NCBI GenBank assembly: GCA_022071965.1
Contig: JAJVIQ010000003.1
Coordinates: forward strand, 186,001 to 250,000
Length of the DNA stretch: 64,000 bases
Reading direction: 5' to 3'
Source of the DNA: Gammaproteobacteria bacterium
Lineage (GTDB): Bacteria > Pseudomonadota > Gammaproteobacteria > JAJPIJ01
The notes below the pieces were generated by a model, which saw only the letters and a program-made list of their open reading frames with translations, had not been told where the DNA came from and did not search any database. Each line of letters begins with the position of its first letter. Positions within the stretch are counted from its first letter, which is position 1. Shown here one piece after another: positions 8,847 through 16,015 of this stretch. The position numbers were made by a program, and so were the translations under genes.

Positions 8847-8865
8847 AATGCGAATCGTTCGCAAC
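8847..8865 (-). promoter_or_regulatory. Fur-like operator and -10 region of hemP
   Basis: On the minus strand the 19 bases GTTGCGAACGATTCGCATT form a near-perfect inverted repeat (TGCGAA versus TTCGCA) of the type found before hemP genes in GC-rich bacteria. A TATAAC hexamer at 8876-8881, just upstream in the reading direction, could be the -10 element, so bound Fur would cover the transcription start. No gene is seen from here to the end of nasS at 9063. Confidence 0.6.
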
Positions 8866-9062
8866 ATTGTTCGTAGTTATATCATCGCTCGTACCGGCCC
8901 GCAGCCTTCAGGGACTCCTGACCTCCTCCCCGGATCAATAGATGGAAAAGGGCCTGCCCACCCGTGCCGGCGCCTCGTCACCGGCCACCACATGGGGCCG
9001 TCAGCGGTGATCCGGTGAGCGGTGAGTGGTGAGTGGTGTCAGCGGAGATCCGCCGACGCCGG

Positions 9063-10343
9063 TCAGCGGTTGCCGCCGGCAATGCCGTCGAGATCCGCCC
9101 CCAGGGCGCCGATCTCGAAACTCAGCAGATAATCGACGCAACGCGCGGGATCGAATTGCCGCCCGTCCATGAACGTGTCCGGCGCCATCGCGATCGGATG
9201 CGTGGCCTCGCCCAGCGTCCACGGCGAGGCATGCGCGCCCTCGACCTTCGCTTCGATCGCGGGTGCGTCGATACCGATCTGCCCGGCGACCTCGCGGTAC
9301 AATCCGCCGCGATAGACCGAACCGGCAAGCGCCCCGATATCCACAGGCTGATCGAGCTGCCCCCAGCGGTACATCTGCGTGACGATCCACATGGCGTGGG
9401 AACGCCACGGAAAGGTAGCCGCCGAGGCGAAGAAACAGCTCGGATTCACCATCGGGTGGCCATCGCGATCCGGAGCCCGGTCGGCCTGCTCTGCGCCCGG
9501 CAGCGAAGCGGCGATCAGGGTCGCGTCGACGCCGATGTGGCCAGGCGCCGCCAGGAGCGCTGCCGCGTGGTCGCCGTTGACGGGGTCATCGAGCCAGCGC
9601 GCCGCGCGTATGAGAGCGCGCAGCAACGCCTCGTGCGTGCGCGGATGACGTTCCGCCCATGCCCTGCTGACCGCCACGACCTTCTCGGGCTTGTTGCGCC
9701 AGATGTCCTGGCCGGTGACTACCGTGCGTCCGATGCCCTCGGCGCGCGCCAGCAGATTCCAGGGCTCGCCCACGCAGCAGCCGTCGATGGTTCCCGTCCG
9801 CAGGTTCGCCGCCATCTGCGGCGGCGGCACGACGACCAGCCGGATTTCCGTCTGCGGATCGATGCCGGCGGACGCCAACCAGTAGCGCAGCTCGTAATTG
9901 TGCATCGAGTACGGGAACTCCATCGCGAAGGTCATCGGCCGGCGGCCCTCGCGCCGATCGATCTCGATCACCCGCCGCAATGCGCGCGCCGACAGTTGCG
10001 GATCGACCACGGCGGCGAAGTCCGCCTCCAGCATGCGCGCGTACAGGGCGCTGCTCACCGTGATCGCATTGCCGTTCATCGCGAGGCTCAGCGCCGTGAC
10101 CATCGGCCTTGCGAAACCGCTCAGGCCGAGGGTGGAGGCGATGGGCATCGGCGCCAGCATGTGCGCGGCATCGAGGATGCCCAGCGCGACCTTGTCGCGC
10201 AGCGTCGCCCAGGAACCCTCGCGCGACAGCGCCACGTTCAGTCCCTCGACGGCGAAGTAGCCCAGTTCCTGCGCGATCACGATGGGCGCGCAATCGGTCA
10301 GCGGGATGAACCCCAGCGTGAGACTGTGTTTCTCCGGTTTCAT
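9063..10343 (-). CDS. nasS: NasS-type cytosolic nitrate/nitrite sensor (NrtA/CmpA family)
   Basis: This 426-residue protein belongs to the nitrate/bicarbonate-binding family (LTLGFIPLTDCAPIVIAQEL, MLAPMPIASTLG, DGCCVGEPWNLLA). The N-terminus MKPEKHSLTLGF has no signal peptide and no lipobox, which fits NasS, the cytosolic sensor that holds the antiterminator NasT when nitrate is absent, rather than the exported transporter NrtA. No permease or ATPase gene lies nearby. The start at 10343 is set by homology; the open frame upstream of it runs through the broken nasT. Without an intact local NasT its present role is uncertain. Confidence 0.82.
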   Translation of the reverse strand: MKPEKHSLTLGFIPLTDCAPIVIAQELGYFAVEGLNVALSREGSWATLRDKVALGILDAAHMLAPMPIASTLGLSGFARPMVTALSLAMNGNAITVSSALYARMLEADFAAVVDPQLSARALRRVIEIDRREGRRPMTFAMEFPYSMHNYELRYWLASAGIDPQTEIRLVVVPPPQMAANLRTGTIDGCCVGEPWNLLARAEGIGRTVVTGQDIWRNKPEKVVAVSRAWAERHPRTHEALLRALIRAARWLDDPVNGDHAAALLAAPGHIGVDATLIAASLPGAEQADRAPDRDGHPMVNPSCFFASAATFPWRSHAMWIVTQMYRWGQLDQPVDIGALAGSVYRGGLYREVAGQIGIDAPAIEAKVEGAHASPWTLGEATHPIAMAPDTFMDGRQFDPARCVDYLLSFEIGALGADLDGIAGGNR

Positions 10344-10425
10344 GATCCTCTCTTTTGATCCTCTCCCTCCGCTGGTCATGTAGTCGGGCGTCGGGTGCGT
10401 GATCGCAGGCTGTGCCTCTCCGGCT

Positions 10426-10779
10426 TCATGGTCCTCGCTTTCCGCGCCGCGGTTGAAAAAGCTCGGTGGCGGCGGTGGGCGTCCGCGCGAGATCGGCGAG
10501 CCTGATGTTGCCATCCATCGCCATATGGCGCGTGGCCTTGCAGGCGGCACCCTCATCCACGCGCGTCAGGCGCATCAGGAAGCCCCCGGCCTTCCCTGCG
10601 AGCTTGCGACCGGCGAGCGGGGATATCGTCTGCCTGCGCTCATCGCGCATCACCTGGAACTTCCCCGGAGCGCGCGACGGCCCGGCGTCCGGTTGCGTTC
10701 CGCGTCTGCTCGACGGTGTTGGTGCCCGCGGGGAGGCGATCCACGAGCACGATGCGCAGCCGTTTGGGGGTGTTCTCAT
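10426..10779 (-). pseudogene. nasT relic (ANTAR antiterminator), frameshifted and internally deleted
   Basis: The C-terminal half reads AGGFLMRLTRVDEG and then RHMAMDGNIRLADLARTPTA, the ANTAR RNA-binding domain of NasT. The start of the gene, in a second frame shifted after MRTP, reads KRLRIVLVDRLPAGTNTVEQ, the start of the NasT receiver domain. Most of the receiver domain, including the expected central core of about 80 residues, is missing. The TGA stop overlaps an ATG whose first codons read MKPERHSL, a near copy of the nasS start located 86 bases downstream. I infer that nasT-nasS were originally coupled and that nasT then decayed. Confidence 0.7.
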
Positions 10780-10797
10780 CCGTGCCTGAAGGGGGCA

Positions 10798-10820
10798 GGT
10801 ATGCTGCCCTGCAGCATACC
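10798..10820. repeat. Perfect 23-base palindrome upstream of the nasT relic
   Basis: GGTATGCTGC (10798-10807) and GCAGCATACC (10811-10820) pair perfectly around a three-base loop, CCT. It begins 18 bases upstream of the nasT relic start. It could be an operator for a dimeric regulator or an RNA hairpin; a three-base loop and the absence of a following T-run favour a protein-binding site. Confidence 0.6.
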
Positions 10821-11138
10821 CCATTCCATCGGGATAGTTACAGCGCCATCCACGGGACTGCGTACAGGCCCGGCGGATGTCCCGGCCGAACCCCCGGCCA
10901 CGCCGACCCCGTCCTCGATGTGCTCGCAAGGACCACGGCGGCGGCCGTGCGATCACCGTGGCCACGTTGCCCCCGGTCATCGCGCCGCCACGCCGTCGCG
11001 ACCGGCCGCGTCCGCGGACGCGACGCCCGCCGTGCGCCCGCCGGATGGTCGATCGCGGACCCTGCCAGCCCACTCGCCCGGGGCATGCACGCTGCACTAA
11101 GATTGTGCTCACGCCATGAAACCGGGAAGAGAATTGCC
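10821..11138. other. Non-coding stretch between the nasT relic and trmO
   Basis: No frame here resembles a protein family. Translations on both strands are strings of arginine, proline and serine with no hydrophobic pattern. The only structured element is the palindrome at its left edge. The trmO promoter should lie near the right end, but I see no clear -10/-35 pair. Confidence 0.4.
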
Positions 11139-11615
11139 ATGACCATCCAACTGCAGCCGATCGGGACCGTGCGCAGCGCCTTCGCCGAAGGCGGCCCCCG
11201 CATCTCGCGGCGGGACATCATCGCCGACATCGTCGTGCACGAGGCCTATGGCGCGGCACTGCAGGGCATCGAGCAATGGTCGCATCTCATCGTGCTGTTC
11301 TGGATGCACGAGCTCGCCGGCAGGCGATTCCCGCTGACCACGCACCCGCGGCGCCGACGCGACCTGCCCGCCGTCGGCGTGCTCGCGGCGCGCGGCCGCG
11401 AGCGGCCGAATCCCATTGGACTGGCGGTCGCAGAACTGCTGGGGCGCGAGGGCAACGTGCTGACCGTGCGCGCGCTGGACGCCTACGACGGATCGCCCAT
11501 ACTCGATATCAAGCCCTATGACGACTACGACGTCGTGACCGGGCTGCGCTGCCCGTCATGGTGGAAGAACGCCACGGGCGGACCGTGTTCCGGACGCATC
11601 GAGCGGCAAGCATGA
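11139..11615 (+). CDS. trmO: TrmO/TsaA-family tRNA methyltransferase
   Basis: This 158-residue protein is a TsaA/YaeB-like domain, which in TrmO uses S-adenosylmethionine to methylate N6-threonylcarbamoyladenosine 37 in tRNA. Recognisable elements are IGTVRSAFAEGGPRISR at the start, EQWSHLIVLFWMH, the ligand-binding RPNPIGLAVAELL segment and DGSPILDIKPYDDYD. The ATG at 11139 follows GGGAAGAG by about eight bases. Shorter than Escherichia coli TrmO (235 residues), it matches the single-domain version lacking the C-terminal extension, so tRNA activity is likely but not certain. Confidence 0.85.
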   Translation: MTIQLQPIGTVRSAFAEGGPRISRRDIIADIVVHEAYGAALQGIEQWSHLIVLFWMHELAGRRFPLTTHPRRRRDLPAVGVLAARGRERPNPIGLAVAELLGREGNVLTVRALDAYDGSPILDIKPYDDYDVVTGLRCPSWWKNATGGPCSGRIERQA

Positions 11616-11822
11616 TTCGTTGCACAGTATTCGGACAGCCGATGGCGGTCGAGCGGCGCGACGGCGCGTGGAGACTCTACGCGCTGTCCGGCGACGGCAA
11701 GCGACGGGCCGTGCACGACGTGGCGGTGCCGCCCGACCTGGAGGATTCTCGCCTGGCTGGCGGACATCTTGCACGAGTCCGCCAGCCCGCGGCATTTCGA
11801 CGTGTCCCGCCTCGGGGATTGA
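11612..11822 (+). pseudogene. Frameshifted small conserved protein coupled to trmO
   Basis: The ATG overlaps the trmO stop (ATGA). The first frame reads TVFGQPMAVERRDGAWRLYA, GDGKRRAVHDVAVPPDLED, then loses sense. The next frame continues with WLADILHESASPRHFDVSRL and a stop at 11820-11822. Together the two halves look like a roughly 70-residue conserved hypothetical protein with an acidic C-terminal helix. A one-base shift near 11750 breaks it. This may be real decay or a sequencing error. I do not know the family's function. Confidence 0.5.
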
Positions 11823-11838
11823 GAGCGTCCGGCGCCGG

Positions 11839-12489
11839 TCAGGGTGCGCCGTCCTCCCGGTGCCGGGCGCGCCGGTGTTGCTGGCCAAGCTGCTCGAGGC
11901 CGGTATGCAGCGCGTGCATGAAGCTGCCACGCTCGCCCGTCCAGCGGATCGCCTCGCCGACATAGACGTCGCAGAACCGCGGCACGAGCAGCGCCTCGCC
12001 CCGGGGCAGCGCCAGTCCCAGCCCGTGCATGAACACCGGCACGATCGGCACCTCGGGATGGCGCTCGGCCAGGTGCGCGATGCCGGTCTTCAGCTCGCCC
12101 AGCCTCTCGGGCTCACCGCGCGAGCCCTCCGGAAAGACGATGAGTATCTCGCCGCGCTCGAGCGCCCCGTAACAGCCGAGGAGCGGGTCGATCTTGCGCG
12201 CCTTGCGCGCGATGGGCAGGATGCCGACCAGCCGCGTCGATATCCAGGCAAGCAATCGATTGGAGAGAAAGTAGTCGGCCGCGGCGACCGGGCGCACGCG
12301 CGGGATGATCGACAGAGGAAACAGCGACAGCAGCGTCAGGGTATCGAGGTGGCTGTTGTGATTGGCGGCGATCACGGCCGGCCCACGCGCCGGCAGCCGC
12401 TCGCGGTGGCGCACGTGGATGCCGATCAGGACCAGGATCACCGGCCACGCGATCAACACGACGAACAGCCTGCGCAGCAGCGCGCTCAT
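11839..12489 (-). CDS. PlsC-like 1-acylglycerol-3-phosphate acyltransferase
   Basis: This 216-residue membrane-associated acyltransferase has an N-terminal hydrophobic anchor (FVVLIAWPVILVLIGIHV), the catalytic NHNSHLD motif (HX4D) and the substrate-binding FPEGSRGEP block, followed by GIAHLAERHPEVPIVPVF. It would transfer an acyl chain in phospholipid synthesis. Start ATG 12489 lies just after the cdsA stop at 12495, so the two are co-transcribed. With cdsA and the CDP-alcohol phosphotransferase relic upstream it forms an accessory phospholipid operon of the ynbAB kind rather than the main plsC locus. Confidence 0.88.
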   Translation of the reverse strand: MSALLRRLFVVLIAWPVILVLIGIHVRHRERLPARGPAVIAANHNSHLDTLTLLSLFPLSIIPRVRPVAAADYFLSNRLLAWISTRLVGILPIARKARKIDPLLGCYGALERGEILIVFPEGSRGEPERLGELKTGIAHLAERHPEVPIVPVFMHGLGLALPRGEALLVPRFCDVYVGEAIRWTGERGSFMHALHTGLEQLGQQHRRARHREDGAP

Positions 12490-12494
12490 GATCG

Positions 12495-13433
12495 TCAGTA
12501 GTGCAGGTAGCGCACGAAATGCAGGAACAGCGGCGCCGTGTACGTGAGGCTGTCGAGCCGGTCGAGCACGCCGCCGTGCCCGGGCAGCATGCTGCCGCTG
12601 TCCTTCACGCCGATGTCGCGCTTGACCGCCGAGACGGTGACGTCGCCGGCGAATCCGAACAGGCCGATGATGAGCCCCGCCGCGATCGACTCCGGCGCCG
12701 TCAGCGGCGTCAGCCAGGGCGCGAGCGCCCAGGCCAGCGCGGTCGTCGTCAGCACCCCGCCCGCCAGCCCCTCCACGGTCTTCTTCGGACTGACCTTGGG
12801 GATCACCTTGTGGCGGCCGAAGGCCTTGCCGCTGATGTACTGGGCGATGTCGTTCACCTCGGTCAGCAGCACGAGGTAGAGCAGCAGCGCATCGCCGCCG
12901 CCGTTCGGATTCCCCGCCGCCGGCAGGGCCGTGAGATAGGCCATGTGGCTCAGGCCGAACACGGTCGTCATCAGTCCCCAGTGCAGTGTGCCAGCCGCGC
13001 GCAGGAATCCCTGCGTCTCTCCGATCAGCACCATGCGCATCGCCAGGAACAGGAACGCGTAGACGGGGATGAAGATGATGAACATGCCGTACCAGGCGGT
13101 GGCGACCCAGTAGTACTGGATCGGGATCGCCAGATAGGCCCAGAACAGCACGCGATGATCGGCGCGCCGCGTCGGGATGAGCGAGAGGAATTCCTTGAAG
13201 GCCAGGAAACTGACGAAGCCGAGCACCCACACCGACACCGTGCGATCAAAGGCGACGGCCGCGCAGAAGACCAGGATGATGGACCACCAGGTCCTCACCC
13301 GCAGCCCGAGCTCCGTGTAATCCCGCTCCGGCCGCGCCCGCACCATCGCCGCCACGAGGATGGACGCCAGCGCCAGCACCGCGAGGATGGCGAGCAGCGC
13401 GACCCGCACGTTGTCCGGCACCTCGAAGCTCAT
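12495..13433 (-). CDS. cdsA: Phosphatidate cytidylyltransferase (CdsA family)
   Basis: This 312-residue polytopic membrane enzyme converts phosphatidic acid and CTP to CDP-diacylglycerol. About eight hydrophobic helices are visible, and the C-terminal signature SAVKRDIGVKDSGSMLPGHG followed by GVLDRLDS contains the acidic and basic residues of the active site. The N-terminus is unusually charged between helices 1 and 2 (MVRARPERDYTELGLRVRTW), as in accessory CdsA paralogues such as YnbB. Its ATG overlaps the stop of the truncated CDP-alcohol phosphotransferase upstream, showing that the three genes once formed one translationally coupled unit. Confidence 0.92.
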   Translation of the reverse strand: MSFEVPDNVRVALLAILAVLALASILVAAMVRARPERDYTELGLRVRTWWSIILVFCAAVAFDRTVSVWVLGFVSFLAFKEFLSLIPTRRADHRVLFWAYLAIPIQYYWVATAWYGMFIIFIPVYAFLFLAMRMVLIGETQGFLRAAGTLHWGLMTTVFGLSHMAYLTALPAAGNPNGGGDALLLYLVLLTEVNDIAQYISGKAFGRHKVIPKVSPKKTVEGLAGGVLTTTALAWALAPWLTPLTAPESIAAGLIIGLFGFAGDVTVSAVKRDIGVKDSGSMLPGHGGVLDRLDSLTYTAPLFLHFVRYLHY

Positions 13434-13648
13434 CGCGATTCGATCTCCTTCGGACCATTGCGCGCGCGGTTGCCGATGATGGGGAGCACCATCGATGCGA
13501 GTCCGGGAAACGCCCGGTCGATCCAGGTGCCGCTGCCGACGCCGACACCGACCAGCAGCGTCGGCGCGCCGACGCCGCGGGCGCGCACGCGCACGAGCGG
13601 ACGCAACAGGCCCTGGAAGACAGGCGCCAGATCGTTGATGGCGGTCAA
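13430..13648 (-). pseudogene. CDP-alcohol phosphatidyltransferase relic with its middle deleted
   Basis: The 72-residue frame opens with INDLAPVFQGLLRPLVRV, the typical N-terminus of CDP-alcohol phosphatidyltransferases of the YnbA kind, and ends with IIGNRARNGPKEIESR, like their C-terminal tail. The catalytic D-G-x2-A-R-x8-G-x3-D-x3-D block and all central helices are missing. The stop is still coupled to cdsA by an ATGA overlap, which indicates that the original 3' end is intact. An internal deletion of roughly 400 bases explains the structure. It cannot be an active enzyme. Confidence 0.55.
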
Positions 13649-13814
13649 CGCGGATCTCCCCGTGGTCGCCGGCGCGGGAGGCGGGCCCTGCGTCCTTTCC
13701 TGCCGTGCCGGGTCATCGCCTGCCGATGCGATCGGACTTTGTAGAAGTTTTCACGCTTGTGCAGTAGATTGTCGCACATACTCGCGTTTTCTCTCGAACA
13801 AGGACCTCCCCATC

Positions 13815-14354
13815 ATGACCCATCGGTACCCAACGAGCCCGCCGCACCGCCTCTCGACACTCGCCATCTCGCTCGCCCTCGCGGTGGTGGCATCGGCGCC
13901 GGCGCTCGCCGCTCCCAAGGACGGCGAGAAGTTCGACAACTGGGCGATCAGATGCGAAAAGCCGGACGCCAAGGAGAAGGAAAAAGGGGCCACCGAGGTC
14001 TGCTACGCCTTCCAGAACGTCGTGACCAAGGACGGCAACCAGCGCGTGCTCAACATCGCTGTCGGTTATGCGCCCAAGGTCGCCGACCCCGTTGCGCTCA
14101 TCACGCTGCCGCTCGGCATCGCCCTGCCCCCGGGCGCCGCGCTCACGATCGACGAGGACAAGCCCATACAGTTTCCCATCGAGCGCTGCGAGCCGGGCGG
14201 TTGCCGCGCCGGCCTGAAGCTGGAGAAATCATTGCTCGACAAGCTGAACGCCGCCAAGAAGGTGCAGGTCGGGTTCAGCGACGGCGCTCGCCGTCCCGTT
14301 CAGGTTCCGCTCTCGATGAAGGGATTCAGCGCGGCGCTGAAGACGTTGAAGTAG
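13815..14354 (+). CDS. Exported invasion-associated locus B (IalB) family protein
   Basis: This 179-residue protein begins with a signal peptide (LAISLALAVVASAPALA, cleavage near residue 32) and then matches the IalB family: FDNWAIRCEKPD, CYAFQNVV, IALPPGAALTIDEDKPIQ and a paired cysteine segment RCEPGGCRAGL. IalB-like proteins are periplasmic or envelope beta-sandwich proteins widespread in free-living proteobacteria; the name comes from Bartonella and does not imply virulence here. The gene stands alone, and its 3' end overlaps the convergent DUF192 gene by 29 bases. Confidence 0.85.
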   Translation: MTHRYPTSPPHRLSTLAISLALAVVASAPALAAPKDGEKFDNWAIRCEKPDAKEKEKGATEVCYAFQNVVTKDGNQRVLNIAVGYAPKVADPVALITLPLGIALPPGAALTIDEDKPIQFPIERCEPGGCRAGLKLEKSLLDKLNAAKKVQVGFSDGARRPVQVPLSMKGFSAALKTLK

Positions 14355-14817
14355 CCGCCAGGTCGTAGTGGACGCGGTCGCCGGCGCGTATGCCGAGGCG
14401 ATCGCAGCTGCCCCCGTTCAGCTCGATCACCGCCGAGACCGGCACGCCTGCGGATATCGGCTCGAGCGAATGCGGCGTCGTGCGGCTGGTGACTTGCACG
14501 ATCTCCCCCTCCGTATCGACGAACACCATGTCCAGCGGGATCAAGGTGTTCTTCATCCACATCGCCGCGACCTGCGGCGGGTCGTAGATGAAGATCATGC
14601 CGCCGTCGGCGGGCACCTCCTCGCGAAACATCAGTCCGCGCTGGCGCCGCACCTCCGTGTCCGCCACTTCGACCACGAATTCGTGGCCCTGCCCGTTCGC
14701 CGCGATCACCGTGACCACCGCCTCGACGGGATCCGCATGCGCGATCGTCGCAACGATCGACCCTAGTGCCGCGAGCACGAGGAGCGGCAATCGGGATCGG
14801 ACCGCAAGCTGCCTCAT
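14326..14817 (-). CDS. Exported DUF192 protein
   Basis: This 163-residue protein has a signal peptide (RLPLLVLAALGSIVATIAHA) and a complete DUF192 domain: VEVADTEVRRQRGLMFREE, GGMIFIYDPPQVAAMWMKNT, LIPLDMVFVD, ISAGVPVSAVIELNGG. The family forms a small beta-barrel of unknown function, often secreted and sometimes linked to stress or metal tolerance. The ATG at 14817 has an excellent ribosome site (GGAGGGGAAGG). Its 3' end overlaps the convergent IalB-like gene. Neighbouring genes give no further clue. Confidence 0.87.
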   Translation of the reverse strand: MRQLAVRSRLPLLVLAALGSIVATIAHADPVEAVVTVIAANGQGHEFVVEVADTEVRRQRGLMFREEVPADGGMIFIYDPPQVAAMWMKNTLIPLDMVFVDTEGEIVQVTSRTTPHSLEPISAGVPVSAVIELNGGSCDRLGIRAGDRVHYDLAATSTSSAPR

Positions 14818-14837
14818 GAGCCTTCCCCTCCCACTGT

Positions 14838-15183
14838 TCAGGATCGCAAGCCCCGCATCCGCCGCCAGGCCTCGGGCGCGCGCCGCCATGTTCCACCATC
14901 GGCCGCGGGCACATCATCCGGCGCGCGCCACGGTGAGTGCAAATCCCGGTCCGGCAGCCGGGCGAGGTCCGGCACCGATGTCCGGAAACACCCGTCCTCG
15001 GCAACGAGGCACGGCAGTGGTACGGTCAGCATCGGGGGCCCAGGCCGGAACCCATGTGACTTCCTCCGCCGGCACCCGAATGAACAGGGGATGAACGGGA
15101 TCGTCAGCCATGCATGCCGCCCGCAGCGCGGGGTCGCCGGCCAGGTGCCGACCCTGGCGCAGCCATTCCGGAACCGTATTCAT
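14838..15183 (-). pseudogene. Frameshifted hypothetical gene
   Basis: From ATG 15183 a frame reads NTVPEWLRQGRHLAGDPA and ADDPVHPLFIRVPAEEVTWV, then becomes arginine-glycine noise. A shift of one frame near 15030 restores sensible sequence (PLPCLVAEDGCFRTSVPDLA, LHSPWRAPDDVPAADGGTW) to a stop at 14838. The composition of both halves, rich in W, D, P and E, resembles coding sequence, giving an original product of about 114 residues. I do not recognise the family. A sequencing error could also explain the break. Confidence 0.4.
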
Positions 15184-15366
15184 CGAGCTCGCGCATCGCG
15201 ATCGGGTTCGCGGCCCGAGGGACCACTCCGAGTCGCCGGGAACCTTTCCTCCCACCATACAGCCTAACGCCGTGTCGGTGGCCAAACGTATGGCTTGCGT
15301 TTAACATTGGCGCCGGTTTGCGACCTCGTGAGTCGTCATACCGAAAACACCTGGAGGGAAAATACA

Positions 15367-15915
15367 ATGTACAAGTTCTTCCGATTTTCGATCGCCGCGC
15401 TGCTGGCCCTGCCGCTGGCGGCGCTCGCTCACGGCCCGTCGCGCCAGAAGGCCCAGAAGGAGGTCGAAGTCAATGCGCCGGCCGAGGCGGTGTGGAAGGC
15501 GCTGAAGGGGACGTGCTCGATCGCCGACTGGCACCCCGCGGTCGCCACCTGCGAAGGCAAGGGCGAAGGCAAGGGCGCCACGCGCGTGCTGACGCTGGGC
15601 GAGGCCGGCAGCGGCAAGACCATCGATGAGGAATTCACGATGTTCGACGATGAGAAGATGACCTTCAAGTACAAGATCACGAAGGTCGCCGCGGACGTGC
15701 TGCCCGTGAACAGCTATGCGGCACAGATGATCGTCGAGCCGGACGGGGCCGCCAAGTCGAAGGTCATCTGGAAGGCCGGCTACTACCGCTATTTCACCCA
15801 GAACGACCCGCCCAAGGGTCAGGACGAGGAAGCCGCCAACACCGCCGTGAACGGCGTGTTCGAGGCCGGACTGGCGGGACTGAAGAAGTTCATCGAGACC
15901 GGCAGCAAGAACTGA
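15367..15915 (+). CDS. Periplasmic SRPBCC protein resembling MxaD
   Basis: This 182-residue protein has a signal peptide (FRFSIAALLALPLAALA) and a START/SRPBCC fold: EVEVNAPAEAVWKALKGTCS, IADWHPAVATCEGKG, then GATRVLTLGEAG. This matches the MxaD family associated with periplasmic PQQ methanol dehydrogenases. The next gene encodes a YVTN beta-propeller protein, another companion of PQQ-dependent oxidation. No dehydrogenase, cytochrome or PQQ synthesis gene lies in the window, so the pair may serve an enzyme encoded elsewhere. The ATG follows a GGAGG at about nine bases. Confidence 0.8.
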   Translation: MYKFFRFSIAALLALPLAALAHGPSRQKAQKEVEVNAPAEAVWKALKGTCSIADWHPAVATCEGKGEGKGATRVLTLGEAGSGKTIDEEFTMFDDEKMTFKYKITKVAADVLPVNSYAAQMIVEPDGAAKSKVIWKAGYYRYFTQNDPPKGQDEEAANTAVNGVFEAGLAGLKKFIETGSKN

Positions 15916-16015
15916 CCGGGACACGCCGGGGCCCCGGCGCCGCTGCGCAACCCGTGGCGCCGGACCGCCTCCCACCCCTGCGCGTGGATACGTGGGGCCT
16001 CGGGGATCTCACCCC

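Noticed and set aside
8990-9060. Short GTGAGTGGTGAGTGG-like tandem words downstream of nasS
   Set aside because: Only a few degenerate units; too short and irregular to call a repeat array.
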